Positions 26,258 to 36,431 of a stretch of DNA of 64,000 nucleotides are shown piece by piece. The notes below the pieces were generated by a model that was not told the DNA's origin, did not search any database, and was given only the letters and a program-made list of their open reading frames with translations. The stretch's first letter is position 1; each line of letters begins with the position of its first letter. This DNA is from Rhodopirellula sp. P2 (GTDB lineage: Bacteria > Planctomycetota > Planctomycetia > Pirellulales > Pirellulaceae). Location of the stretch: positions 558,001 through 622,000 of the forward strand of contig NZ_CP118225.1 of the NCBI RefSeq assembly GCF_028768465.1. Reading direction: 5' to 3'. The translations under genes were made by a program, and so were the position numbers.

Positions 26258-26866
26258 TCAGCGCTGCAGCAACGTGGAAAGTTCCGCAAGCGAAGTCCAC
26301 CAAGTCCGCATCGATTCATACACATCCCAATCGACAGGACGATTGGTGGGCGGGTCACAGTCCAATCGAAGCACCACCAAGTTTTGGAATCGCTTCCAAG
26401 GAATCAGTGACGCCGAAACACCTCGACGCACTCGAATCGGGCCGGCCTGAACCTTGATGCCAGCGGCAATTCGCGAACCGATGTAGCGACGACCGATGGA
26501 TTCGTTCGCCGCCACAACGGTCAGCCGTTCGCCTGACAAGCTTCCGTTTTCAAAGATGAATCGATCCCAAACCGGAGCACGCTCCAACGACCATTGTTCT
26601 CCGCCAGCAGGAGTCAGCGTGACAGAGGATTCAGCATCATCCAACGCAGAAGAAATCCCGATCAGCCCACGCATTTGCATCCGGAGAAGCGTCGCGTGAA
26701 GCTGTGAGTCGGTGAGCCCATGCGAATAACCGACGTTCATGTGCAGCGGATACACCTCGCTGGCAAGGCACCGAGTCATCACAGTGTGCTGCCAAAGGAA
26801 ATCACAAAGCAGCAACTCAGCATCCGAGAGACTCGAGTGTCCAGTTCGTCGCGGAGGAGCATCCAT
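26258..26866 (-). CDS. Hypothetical 202-aa protein with winged-helix-like N-terminus
   Basis: It lies 63 bases downstream of the giant helicase gene on the same strand, probably co-transcribed. The N-terminal ~85 residues look like a winged helix (LTDSQLHATLLRMQMRGLIG, then a beta wing). The C-terminal ~110 residues are a mixed domain with two paired-strand patterns and many Trp and Arg. No known family is recognised. A partner or regulator of the helicase-nuclease is a reasonable guess from context. Confidence 0.6.
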   Translation of the reverse strand: MDAPPRRTGHSSLSDAELLLCDFLWQHTVMTRCLASEVYPLHMNVGYSHGLTDSQLHATLLRMQMRGLIGISSALDDAESSVTLTPAGGEQWSLERAPVWDRFIFENGSLSGERLTVVAANESIGRRYIGSRIAAGIKVQAGPIRVRRGVSASLIPWKRFQNLVVLRLDCDPPTNRPVDWDVYESMRTWWTSLAELSTLLQR

Positions 26867-26929
26867 TTATTCAGCGGGAAAATCGAACAAAGTAGTTACG
26901 TCAAAGACGCGTGAAGGACGTCGGCAAAA

Positions 26930-29900
26930 TCAGTTGTTTCCAAGTACTCGACGAACCGCCTGTTCCAGCTTGTCTTCCTCCGCTTTCTGATTGAGGAACC
27001 AGTCGGTTGACCAGATCCGGTGGATTTCCCAACCACGTGACCGGATGATCTCTTCTCGAAGTCGATCGCGGTCGCGAGCACTGCGAGCAGAGTGGTAGGT
27101 CGCACCATCACATTCGATTCCCAGTAAGAATGAGCGATCACCTTCACGTCGACGAACACCAATGTCAACGTAAAAGCCAGCCACGCCGACTTGAGGTACC
27201 GCTTCCAGTCCCATCTGCTCGATCTTCCGACACACTGCAATTTCGAATGGCGAATCGGGCTCTCTCCCCGTGATTGTGCCGCCATCCTCAATGCTTCCCG
27301 TCATCGCGTAATTCAGGAAGTCCTTGTAGGCATTGACGCCCCGACTCTTCTCCGGGCCGCCCTGGATATCGCTTGGATGAAACGATGAGAACACCACCAT
27401 TCGATGACGCGAACGCGTGATTAAAACGTTCAGTCGCCGCCAACCTTGCTCGGAGTTGATCGGTCCAAAACGCTGCATCAGTCGATTGCTCGCTGGATCT
27501 TTTCCGTAGGTGTAGCAAACAAAAATCACATCCCGTTCATCACCCTGCAAGTTCTCCAAGTTCTTAACGAACAACTCCTCTTCCATCTGCCGAAGGCGTT
27601 CGATGGCGATGGCTGCGGCGGGGTCAGCTTTACAACGTTTCTCGAGCAATTCGGAAACCAGGTCAGATTGTTTTTTATTGAAAGTCCCGACACCCAGTGA
27701 CTCATTGGGTCGGGTCATCGCATGATGGACAATCTGCTCGACCACTGCAGCAGCTTCTTGTTGATTCTGCCCAGCCTTGCACGTTGCATTTTCCACGAAG
27801 ATGTGACGGATCCCAAACGACTCTGTGTCACCGCTTGGCGATGGAAAGACAACCAAGTCGTCGTCGTAGAAACGACAATTCGAGAAACGGATCAAGCTCT
27901 CGTGCTTGCTCCGATAGTGCCAGCGAAGCCGTCGAAACGGTTGGTAAACTTTCATCGCCGCTTCCAGAACAGACTCGGTGTTGTCTAACTGAGTTGATTC
28001 ATCATCTTCCATTTCCTCTCCAGCGCGATCGAAAAACGATGTTGGCGGCAACTGTTTTGGATCGCCGACCACCACCATCTGCTTGGCTCGAAGCATCGTT
28101 CCAAGCGCATCTTCGGGCTTGATCTGGGACGCTTCATCCATGATGACCATGTCAAACTCAACCAATTTTTCAGGAATGAACCTCGACACAGACAACGGGC
28201 TCATCATCAAGCATGGCTTCAACGCCTGGACAGCCGTCCCCGCCCGTTTCATCAAGTCACGAATCCGACAATGCCGCCGCTGCTTCTGCGATTCATGCCG
28301 AATCAAAGCCAATTCGGTGAGCTCCCCAACGCGTCCCCTCGAATTGCCTGCAGGCACCGGTCGATTTGCCGCACGTGATGCGATCTCTTCCTTGCCAAGG
28401 TCTCGCAGCTCCCGATCGAATCGCTGAAACTCTTCTCTCAAACCATCCAGTTTGGCCCCCGACACGCTGCGAAGCGATGGCGACTGTTCAAAAACCGACT
28501 CAGCGGCCAATTCCAAGACGGACAACTCATAAGAAGAAGGCAGATCGGCAGGTGAAATCACCCCATCGATCGCCAGACGACAAAAGTCATCCAAATCAAG
28601 CCGAACACAAGATTCCAACGAACGACAGAAAGTTGCCCAAGCCGGTAAGCGTCCTCGATCGTCAATCAAGTTGTTCGCAAACGCAGTGGTTTGCCTTGTG
28701 AGCACAGAATCGACGTCGACAGGCAGCCAGCCGTTCTCCGCCCTTCCCATGCTGACCAACTGCTCGCGTGCCTCCTTCATGCATTCCATGCTTTCCCGAT
28801 GCTGATCCGCACGATTACACAACCCTGCAATCGCAGGCGTATCTGCATTCCGAAGTAGGCTCGTCACCGTTTGAACTGGAATTCGATCAAGTAGCGCTCG
28901 CCCGGTTGAGATCCAGTCGATTGTCGCCTCCACTTCTTCCGAATTCGAAAGTGCCTGTTGATACAGCCCGTTCTCATGAATCAAGTTCCAATTCGTGTGT
29001 TCTTCGACCTCTTCATGACTCTCCGAAATTTGTTGTGACAAGATGAATTGTTTCCTGAGATCAGACATCAGTGTCTCTGCGGTGTTGCCCGCACTGAGTG
29101 CTTGCTCGATCCCTATCTCAAACGTTTCCACGCTGGTGTCCAGAGTTTGCACCAATGTCCGGAAGTCCATTGGCCGAAGTTTTTGTGCCGCCGGTTCAGA
29201 AGCCAACTCCCCATCGAACAATTCAGTGATCTGTTTTGCAGATGCCACGAGACCATTTAGGTCGAGTTCCCCGAGAGCATCTTGGCGTATATCGAAAAGT
29301 TGACAAACAAATTCATGATCTGCCCCGGCTTGCCGAGCGGTCTTGACCCAACGCAACACCATCTGCAGTTGTTCCCAATCCGTTTGAAGACCGGCGAAGG
29401 TTGTGCCCAAATTCGATCGATGCAATTCGCATTCACCAAATGCCTTGCTACGAGCTTCAACAGCAAGTTGCTCCTGCAAAACCTCCATGAACTGAACGAC
29501 ATGGGCAACCGTCCAATGTGAGGGCAAGTTCAATGCCGTTGCCAGCGCCGACAAATCCCGCGAGATTCGATCCCAATTGCTGAGATTGTTTCTCAACTTT
29601 CGAAAATCGATTTGATCTGGACTGCCGTCAGCGACACGTTGCGAGAACGAACCCATTTGGTTCCACGCGGAAACGAAACTGGAGCGAATTTGGGTCAGTT
29701 CCGAATCTGAAACATCGGGCAACAACTGAGTTCTTTTTGAAAGCAAATCCTGAGCTGATTCGTAGTCGAGACCCTGCTGTTCTGCGCGTAGTGCCCATTT
29801 GAATTGCTCTTTCAATTCATCCCAATCAGTCCGCACGCCTTGAAACGCTACTCCCAATAGTGCCTGAAGCTCTTCCTGTGATTGGAACCTGGCTTCTTCA

Positions 29901-32803
29901 TCCGCCAGAACATCCAGGTCTTCCAGAACGCGAATCCAATCATTGAGTTGCTGCTTCACTCCAACTGCAGCAAACTCATCCAAATCCGCTCGCGCAGTTC
30001 GATAGTCGCGATTCAAAAATTTCAACCACGACCGCCGATGGCGTCGCAGAGTCTTTGCAAGCTGCTTGACCTTTTCAGGCTCGGGCACTGAGGGCATGTG
30101 AAAAGATTCTTCGAGCAACTGGCGCCGATCTGCCAAGCCTTTGAAGACGTCAACGGCCTTTTCGAACGCTCGTCGCCCATCTCGCTGGAACATGGCCCGC
30201 GTGATTTTGGTTGAGTCCACAACTGTGCGCTCGCGAGCCAACAACACCAAATCAACACATCGATTGAAAGACTCGAAACAGGCGGGGGCGGAGCATCGTG
30301 GCACGTTCATTGCCCCACTGACCACCGTCACTTGTTCTGTCGCACGGACCGCCTCACTGGCCCAACGTCCCAGTTGCTCAATCTCCGCCAACGTATCACC
30401 ATTGTCGGCAATGGTTCGATATGCCGACACCGCGGCACGTAATTCATCGATCCGACCAAGAGAGTTTGGCACATCACAGGCCGTCCCCGAGACGATGGAA
30501 TCCAGTCGTTCACTGGCCTTCCGTTTGGCGGAATCCAGTTCAGTGAATTCCTTGTACGCCGACTGCAAATTTGCTTTCGCGGCGTCTCCGAACATCGGTT
30601 CCGTGATCGATGTAGGTTCGGATACAAGTGGATGACGAATGAGCTTTATTAACTTGATGCAGCGATCGAAATCCTCCAGCAGATTTCGCGGGGTGATTCC
30701 AACGGAGTTGAGCACCAACATGGATGGACGCATGCGTTCCAAGACTTGCCGCAAGGCCTTCATCCAACCGCAATGTCTCTTGGCGTCATCAAGCGAATGA
30801 TCCTCTGAAAGCATGTTCCTTTCAAGCAGAGAACCAATCGCCGGCGCGTGGTCTCGAAATTCTTCAAAAGCAATTCCAAATTCTCGCTGCAGATCGTTGC
30901 AGGAAGCTTCCTTGCATCGCAACTTCGCCAGGAGCGACCGACAGACTTCCGCAATGGAATTGTCCACAAGGAATTGCGTCCACTGGGAACCGGCCCTTGG
31001 AATGCTCTCACTCCACCGTCGGATCTGATCGACCTGAAGCAAACTGAGTTCTCTGAACGCCACTTCACGAGACATCCCCAGTTGCGTTGCCAACTCGGTC
31101 GCGCTATCTGCAACGGAAGTCGATTCTCTTTCAATCACCGACAACAAAATTCGAATCTCGTTCGACTGGCGATAAGCATACGCCTCCGGAAAGAAGCCCC
31201 ACCAAATCCATTCCTTTGGATTCTCCGTTTCCTGCAACACGCGAGCGAAAGAATCGAGTTCAGCGAGAATCGATTGCATCTCGTTTCGATTCTTTGGCAT
31301 CCGCTGCACCGCCGAACGATGCACTGTCGCGTCATCTCCACGAAGCGCCACGATCTGCCACAACAGCTTGTAGAGCGGATCCTCGCGAGGTCCGGTCGGC
31401 GTTGCCATCTCGTCGACATAGCGATTCAGCTTCGCACGCAGGGTACAAAGCGAACGACGTGTTTCCTCAAGCTCACTAGGAGACGGGTACTCCGACATCA
31501 GGCGACGCTGCAGCGATTCAAACACCTGCCTAGGTGATGCGGCGTCACTGTGCAGTTCGAGACAAAAATCATCCAACCCCAACGCTGTCATACGGTCATG
31601 CACCACCTGCAATGCCGCCAACTTTTCTGCCACAAAGAGTACCGTTTTTCCCGCGCCGATCGCATCCGCGATGGCGTTGGTGATGGTCTGCGATTTCCCG
31701 GTACCAGGCGGCCCTTCGATGACCAAATTTTTCCCGCGACGAATGTCCACCAAAGCGGACTGCTGCGAACTGTCCGCGTCCAACGCGAGCACCAAGTCCG
31801 CTGCCGTGGAATGATTGTCCACGTCGTAGTCCGGCGCATAGAGAGTCGCCTGATCAAATCCTTCCTCCCCATCGTCATCACCACCGCCGCAGATCAACTG
31901 TTCGACAATCGATGGCGACTCCGGATCACTCTCGAGATCCCAGTTCGCTGGATCAATATCCGCGTACATCGAAAGCTTGTGAAAAGAAAAGAACCCAAGC
32001 AACGCTTCACGGCGGATGCTCCATGAAGGTTTTGACTCGATCGCTTTCGCCAGCTCACGGAAGTAATCTTCCGGCTTCGTTTCCAGAGGCAACTCCGGCA
32101 ACTTCAAATCGAAATCGCGAAGCAGCTTCTTCTGCAGACTCAGATTGAACTGAATGTCGTCTTCGTCCCATTCGATTTTGAACCGAGGCTCTCCACCTGA
32201 TCGCGTGATTTTCTCGATGCGAACAGGAATCAAGAGCAACGGAGCCAAGCGTTCTTTGTCGGATGAATCCGATTCTTTCCATGACAAAAAACCAATCGCG
32301 AGGAACAGATAGTTGATCCCGGTTTCTTGGATTGCTGTTCTCGCTTCACGCTGCATGTAACGCAGAGTTGCGTTCAGTTTGTCCTGAGTAAGATTGGTCT
32401 GCAGCTTGTCATCAAAGAGCGTTTTATGCTTTCCTATTTTCTCCTCGGGCGCATCCGGCAACAAGATCGGATATTTCTTTGGCTCCACGGCTTGAACCGC
32501 GACCGCACCTTCACTCGTCGATTTATCAGACAAAGCAAACAGGGTTTCGGATTCTGTTCTTTCGACTTCACCAGTGTCCGGTTTCTCTTGGCGGCGTCCC
32601 TTCGGCGGATCGGGAACAAAGTCAAAGATGAACGCTTTTCCCTCATCCACCAAACGTTCATACATCACGTCCGGCAATTCGTTGACAACTTGCAACGTCC
32701 GTCGTTTGCTTTTTCGATAGCTCAGCAGTGGATTCCGGAGGCTTAAATCCAGCAAGCGTTCGCGAAATCGTTCCAATTCGTCGTAAAGGTTAACTGTGCT
32801 CAT
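26930..32803 (-). CDS. Giant DUF4011-type SF1 helicase with C-terminal nuclease
   Basis: 1957 aa. The N-terminus (LLDLSLRNPLLSYRKSKRRT) is typical of DUF4011 proteins. Walker A is IEGPPGTGKSQTITN near residue 363. A long helical insertion of about 1100 residues separates it from the second part of the motor: MIMDEASQIKPEDALG near 1553, GDPKQLPPTSFF, and late helicase motifs VLITRSRHRM. The last ~110 residues form a PD-(D/E)XK nuclease of the MTES_1575/DUF559 kind (GIECDGATYHSARSARDRDR then IHRIWSTDWF). The gene is intact although pseudogenes surround it. Proteins of this build occur in defence contexts; a self-contained anti-phage helicase-nuclease is the likeliest role. Confidence 0.85.
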   Translation of the reverse strand: MSTVNLYDELERFRERLLDLSLRNPLLSYRKSKRRTLQVVNELPDVMYERLVDEGKAFIFDFVPDPPKGRRQEKPDTGEVERTESETLFALSDKSTSEGAVAVQAVEPKKYPILLPDAPEEKIGKHKTLFDDKLQTNLTQDKLNATLRYMQREARTAIQETGINYLFLAIGFLSWKESDSSDKERLAPLLLIPVRIEKITRSGGEPRFKIEWDEDDIQFNLSLQKKLLRDFDLKLPELPLETKPEDYFRELAKAIESKPSWSIRREALLGFFSFHKLSMYADIDPANWDLESDPESPSIVEQLICGGGDDDGEEGFDQATLYAPDYDVDNHSTAADLVLALDADSSQQSALVDIRRGKNLVIEGPPGTGKSQTITNAIADAIGAGKTVLFVAEKLAALQVVHDRMTALGLDDFCLELHSDAASPRQVFESLQRRLMSEYPSPSELEETRRSLCTLRAKLNRYVDEMATPTGPREDPLYKLLWQIVALRGDDATVHRSAVQRMPKNRNEMQSILAELDSFARVLQETENPKEWIWWGFFPEAYAYRQSNEIRILLSVIERESTSVADSATELATQLGMSREVAFRELSLLQVDQIRRWSESIPRAGSQWTQFLVDNSIAEVCRSLLAKLRCKEASCNDLQREFGIAFEEFRDHAPAIGSLLERNMLSEDHSLDDAKRHCGWMKALRQVLERMRPSMLVLNSVGITPRNLLEDFDRCIKLIKLIRHPLVSEPTSITEPMFGDAAKANLQSAYKEFTELDSAKRKASERLDSIVSGTACDVPNSLGRIDELRAAVSAYRTIADNGDTLAEIEQLGRWASEAVRATEQVTVVSGAMNVPRCSAPACFESFNRCVDLVLLARERTVVDSTKITRAMFQRDGRRAFEKAVDVFKGLADRRQLLEESFHMPSVPEPEKVKQLAKTLRRHRRSWLKFLNRDYRTARADLDEFAAVGVKQQLNDWIRVLEDLDVLADEEARFQSQEELQALLGVAFQGVRTDWDELKEQFKWALRAEQQGLDYESAQDLLSKRTQLLPDVSDSELTQIRSSFVSAWNQMGSFSQRVADGSPDQIDFRKLRNNLSNWDRISRDLSALATALNLPSHWTVAHVVQFMEVLQEQLAVEARSKAFGECELHRSNLGTTFAGLQTDWEQLQMVLRWVKTARQAGADHEFVCQLFDIRQDALGELDLNGLVASAKQITELFDGELASEPAAQKLRPMDFRTLVQTLDTSVETFEIGIEQALSAGNTAETLMSDLRKQFILSQQISESHEEVEEHTNWNLIHENGLYQQALSNSEEVEATIDWISTGRALLDRIPVQTVTSLLRNADTPAIAGLCNRADQHRESMECMKEAREQLVSMGRAENGWLPVDVDSVLTRQTTAFANNLIDDRGRLPAWATFCRSLESCVRLDLDDFCRLAIDGVISPADLPSSYELSVLELAAESVFEQSPSLRSVSGAKLDGLREEFQRFDRELRDLGKEEIASRAANRPVPAGNSRGRVGELTELALIRHESQKQRRHCRIRDLMKRAGTAVQALKPCLMMSPLSVSRFIPEKLVEFDMVIMDEASQIKPEDALGTMLRAKQMVVVGDPKQLPPTSFFDRAGEEMEDDESTQLDNTESVLEAAMKVYQPFRRLRWHYRSKHESLIRFSNCRFYDDDLVVFPSPSGDTESFGIRHIFVENATCKAGQNQQEAAAVVEQIVHHAMTRPNESLGVGTFNKKQSDLVSELLEKRCKADPAAAIAIERLRQMEEELFVKNLENLQGDERDVIFVCYTYGKDPASNRLMQRFGPINSEQGWRRLNVLITRSRHRMVVFSSFHPSDIQGGPEKSRGVNAYKDFLNYAMTGSIEDGGTITGREPDSPFEIAVCRKIEQMGLEAVPQVGVAGFYVDIGVRRREGDRSFLLGIECDGATYHSARSARDRDRLREEIIRSRGWEIHRIWSTDWFLNQKAEEDKLEQAVRRVLGNN

Positions 32804-32869
32804 TCAAACTCGTTGTGTGATCAATGGAGGAAAGTCGAGGACGCCTTGAGCTTTGCCTTCGGGCAACTG

Positions 32870-33303
32870 AGTTCCGCCCCCAAAAAATAATCGGGAGACG
32901 GGAACGCGTTCAGCGGAACCTCGAATTCCTTTTAGGGGAACGTTCCAGTTCGATCATGGATAACAAAGCCATCGCCGTTGCTGCTGATCGCAAATGGCAC
33001 GTCCAAACAATCCTCGTGTACGTACGACAGTGCTTGCTGCATCCCAGCGCTGCACGACTGTCGATTGTCCTTGGCTTCCACCACCGCCAGCGGCAAGCCA
33101 GGCTTGAAGTAGAGGACGTAATCCGCTCGTTTCTTCGGACCTCGTGAGATCGACTTCCCCTTCACGATCAGACGCGCATCTGTGAACGTGACCTCCTCTC
33201 GTACTTGCGTGAGCACGTCCCACCCCGATTGTTCCAGTGCAGGCGTGATGAACTTGGTGCAGATATCACGTTCGCTGAGAGATCGCTTCTCGGACGCATC
33301 CAT
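32870..33303 (-). pseudogene. 5' remnant of a second hsdR
   Basis: From ATG 33303 (MDASEKRSLSERDICTKFI) it encodes the N-terminal nuclease domain of an EcoEI-type R subunit, with RADYVLYFKPGLPLAVVEAK. After IHDRTGTFP comes an in-frame TAA at about 32932, and then the same frame continues KEFEVPLNAFPSPDYF, the usual next segment of R subunits, before similarity ends. A nonsense mutation plus loss of about 85 percent of the gene. An isolated N-terminal fragment (about 120 aa) could still be made. Confidence 0.8.
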
Positions 33304-33387
33304 GGGCTTGAATTGGGGCACTTCGTCGCTGGAGGTGCAGCGTTTGTCGTAACCAACCACTTTCCAGCAGCTTGTTTCGGCACCGGG

Positions 33388-33408
33388 ACCGAACGCTCAA
33401 ACTGAACA
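33388..33408 (+). repeat. Dispersed repeat, copy 2
   Basis: The 21 bases are identical to 22477-22497, followed by a weaker match to a shared GACCACTCCA. It lies just upstream of the hsdR remnant, in the outer boundary zone of the old island. Confidence 0.6.
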
Positions 33409-33802
33409 TGATAGTCGCACAGGGGGGACGTGACCACTCCAGACAATTCGATTGGACGTTCCGCGACCATCCCACCTCGTTGAAGACGCTGCACCGAAGC
33501 GTGCGAAAAGCCTGATTACTTTGACCACACGAGCACGCCGATCTCAGATCAGCAAAGCAAGCTCTCGATCTCCCAGCGGAATTCGCCGCTCGACGACGTC
33601 TTCCTCGCAAATGCACGGTCAGTTCTGCGGTCGAGAAAGGATTTCACCTGGCTTCCGCCGCCCCAAATTTCTCAAGGCTCGTCGTGACACGCGGTTCAAG
33701 TGCGTCATCCAACCAAGATGCATTTCACGATCGACACATCCTCGCTGGAAGTCTTTCCACAGAACCTCCTCCACACTGACGCTTCACAACGTTGAATCAA
33801 CC
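33409..33802. other. Gene-poor boundary zone
   Basis: No supportable gene. A minus-strand stretch of about 50 codons near 33630-33770 (VEEVLWKDFQRGCVDREMHL) has protein-like composition and ends in a stop; it may be a remnant. This appears to be the transition from the island graveyard to the core chromosome. Confidence 0.4.
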
Positions 33803-34734
33803 TCATCGCAAATTCAGGAGTGATTGTCGGTTGAGCTTGATTTTCCCCCCGACAATTTCGTCGGCGATGACCTCCACGAGCGGGGCGATGACCGAGAAGT
33901 GGTCGTGGCCGGGGACCCTGAAAAATTCAATCTTTGGATTCCCATTCGCATCGGCCATGAGCTCGATCGCTCCGTCCCAGTTCCCGGAGGCACCTTCCAA
34001 GACATACATCGGACTCTCGACGCAGTGCAGCCAATGCATCGGCGATCGAAGACGCATCTCTGATTCATCGTTCGGGTCGCAGTAAACGAACTGGCCACCG
34101 TATTGCTCCGCTGCGGCAACAGGGCCCAAGGAAATGATCCCGCGATAACGGTCGGTGGTCTCTCCAACCAGCATGACCAACGTGCCGCCTGTGCTATGCC
34201 CGCCCAAATAGATCTGTTTCGGATCAACATAGGGCAAGGCAGCCAAATGCTCCGTCGCGGCGAGGATGTCGTCCACTTCGCCATAGAACCCTTCACGCTG
34301 CCAGGGTGCTCATTGCCACCCCGCAACGAAGGAAACATCGTGACGATCCCGGCGTCGCGAAAACCGCTTACTGATTGGTCGTTGTCTCGTGGTTGCCGCG
34401 TCCAGACATCACCGATTGAATTGCAGTCTCCGCCAGTGATCCACACAATCGCCGGGTGACGTTTGCCGTCCCCTGGATCCTTTGTCACGTACGCAGCCAG
34501 CGGTCCAACGGCAGACTTATAACGCACCAACTCAAAGTCACTCTCGATCGGCACCTCGGGAAGAACGGATCCTTCCTCCTGCCGCACGATCTTTGTGTTG
34601 AAGCCCCGCCGCGCATCGACGAGCGTTTCCGGGTCCTTCGCCTTCGCAAAAGACTCCTCTTGTGCCTCGGACGAACACGCCGGGACGGTGCAGAGAGGCA
34701 GCAACAGAATGAAGACGACAATCAAGTGACGCAT
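33803..34734 (-). pseudogene. Alpha/beta hydrolase lipoprotein, single frameshift
   Basis: ATG 34734 starts a lipoprotein signal (LLPLCTVPAC). The hydrolase region follows in one frame to FPSLRGGNEHPG and then resumes in another frame as REGFYGEVDDILAATEHLAA, with the nucleophile elbow in YLGGHSTGG and a late GHDHFSV His. The break is near 34302 and is explained by one missing base in a GGN codon. Prolyl-oligopeptidase-like or dienelactone-hydrolase-like esterase or peptidase. Either a true inactivating mutation or a sequence error; both halves are otherwise well preserved. Confidence 0.8.
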
Positions 34735-34895
34735 CTGGACCTCAGTGGATTGGACTCGGAATTGAGCAATCGAGCTTGATCGCCCGCCGACATCATACCT
34801 GAGCCAATCGTAGGGCACGCGAAATACCGTCGAGCGTCGATCAATGTTCGCTCAAAATTTCATGAATGCACTTCGAACCAAGTCCCAGTCCACCG

Positions 34896-36065
34896 CTATG
34901 GCTTCAAGACGACCTTGATGCAACCGTCTTCTTTGTCTCGGAACTTCTTGTACGCTTCCGGGGCATTGTCCAAGGGTTCGACGTGGGTGATCACGAACGA
35001 CGGATCGATCTCATCGTTGGTGATCTTTTCCATCAACGGTGTGAGGTAGCGCTGCATGTGAGTCTGGCCCAATCGGATTTGCAACGCCTTGTTCATGGCG
35101 GTTCCCCACTGCAAGTTCACGCTGCTGAAGTAAACACCGGGCACGGACACTCGGCCGCCTTTGCGACAGCATTTAAAGATCTCGTTCAGCACGTGCGGCC
35201 GATCCGATCCGAGATGCAGCGCTGTCTTGGCATCGTCCAATGCGGACTGCAAATTGCCTGCTGCGTGATTTTCCGCACCGACCGCATCGATGCAGCAATC
35301 GGGTCCTCGGCCCTTCGTCCATTCCTGCAGAGTCTCGTACACATCCGATTTTTCGTAGTCAATGACTTCTGCCTTGGACACCGACCGAGCCATTTCCAAT
35401 CGCTCGGGCACGTTGTCGATCGCGATGACTCGTTTGGCACCGAGCATCCATGCACTTTGAATGGCGAATTGCCCAACGGGACCACAGCCCCAAATCGCGA
35501 CCGTGTCGCTGGGTGTGATTTCGCAGTTCTCGGCAGCCATGTAACCAGTCGGGAAGATATCCGACAAAAACACGACCTGTTCATCCGGCAATCCATCGGG
35601 CACTTTGATCGGTCCGACATCCGCATAAGGCACTCGCAAGTACTCCGCCTGGCCACCCGCGTATCCACCAAGCATGTGCGTGTATCCAAACAAGCCGGCA
35701 GGCGAATGCCCCATGATCTTTTCAGCTTGTTCCGCATTGCGATTGGACTGATCGCACAACGAATACAACGTGCTTTGACAGAAGAAGCATTCGCCGCAGG
35801 AAATCGTGAACGGCACCACCACTCGGTCACCGACGCTTAAGTTGCTCACGGCATTGCCGACCTCGACCACTTCACCCATCGGTTCATGGCCGATGATGTC
35901 GCCGGCTTCCATCGCAGGAGCCGCCCCTGCCATCAGATGCAAATCGGACCCGCAAATCCCGGAGGCCGTGACGCGAATGATCGCGTCGCGAGGGTCCAAG
36001 ATTTTTGGGTCGTCAACGTTGTCCACGCGAATGTCATTTCGACCGTGCCAGCAAACCGCTTTCAT
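34896..36065 (-). CDS. Zinc-dependent alcohol dehydrogenase (formaldehyde dehydrogenase-like)
   Basis: 389 aa from ATG 36065. Medium-chain dehydrogenase: catalytic zinc ligands in [12 protein letters not shown] and [12 protein letters not shown], structural-zinc Cys cluster [15 protein letters not shown], and Rossmann motif [14 protein letters not shown]. The long insertion with [24 protein letters not shown] is typical of the glutathione-independent formaldehyde dehydrogenase-like branch, so oxidation of small aldehydes or alcohols with NAD is likely. The frame is open upstream but that part lacks dehydrogenase similarity. Confidence 0.9.
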   Translation of the reverse strand: MKAVCWHGRNDIRVDNVDDPKILDPRDAIIRVTASGICGSDLHLMAGAAPAMEAGDIIGHEPMGEVVEVGNAVSNLSVGDRVVVPFTISCGECFFCQSTLYSLCDQSNRNAEQAEKIMGHSPAGLFGYTHMLGGYAGGQAEYLRVPYADVGPIKVPDGLPDEQVVFLSDIFPTGYMAAENCEITPSDTVAIWGCGPVGQFAIQSAWMLGAKRVIAIDNVPERLEMARSVSKAEVIDYEKSDVYETLQEWTKGRGPDCCIDAVGAENHAAGNLQSALDDAKTALHLGSDRPHVLNEIFKCCRKGGRVSVPGVYFSSVNLQWGTAMNKALQIRLGQTHMQRYLTPLMEKITNDEIDPSFVITHVEPLDNAPEAYKKFRDKEDGCIKVVLKP

Positions 36066-36431
36066 CGATCCAGTTCCTTGTTCATTTTGGTTGTCCCCGC
36101 CATCGAAATCCGATGCCACAGGGAATCTGAGATGGGTCCACACAGCTTCCACGAAGCAACTACCAAGGGACGGCACATTGATCGCTCGAAGCGAGATGCA
36201 CTGCATTAGCAAGTTCCGCGCCGAGAATTGCCGGATAACCACCTGGTCCGATGCCTTTGCATCTCAGTGTGTGACCGCGCAGCAAAGCGGATCGCCATTT
36301 CGGCAACAGGCGGCCATCACGAACAACGGATGCCGATCAAAGAAGATCGTGCGCCGCTCCCCTTCATCGCCGACTCATCTCGGACGCCCACCTTCATCTG
36401 CGTGCGAGAGTCCCGACGCTGCAAGCACTCA
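36066..36431. other. Gap between mscS-like gene and dehydrogenase
   Basis: About 366 bases. No gene, repeat or RNA recognised. It should hold the dehydrogenase promoter. Confidence 0.4.

Noticed and set aside
34866-35840. 324-codon plus-strand frame opposite the alcohol dehydrogenase
   Set aside because: The minus strand encodes a full zinc dehydrogenase. The plus-strand product has no recognisable features.
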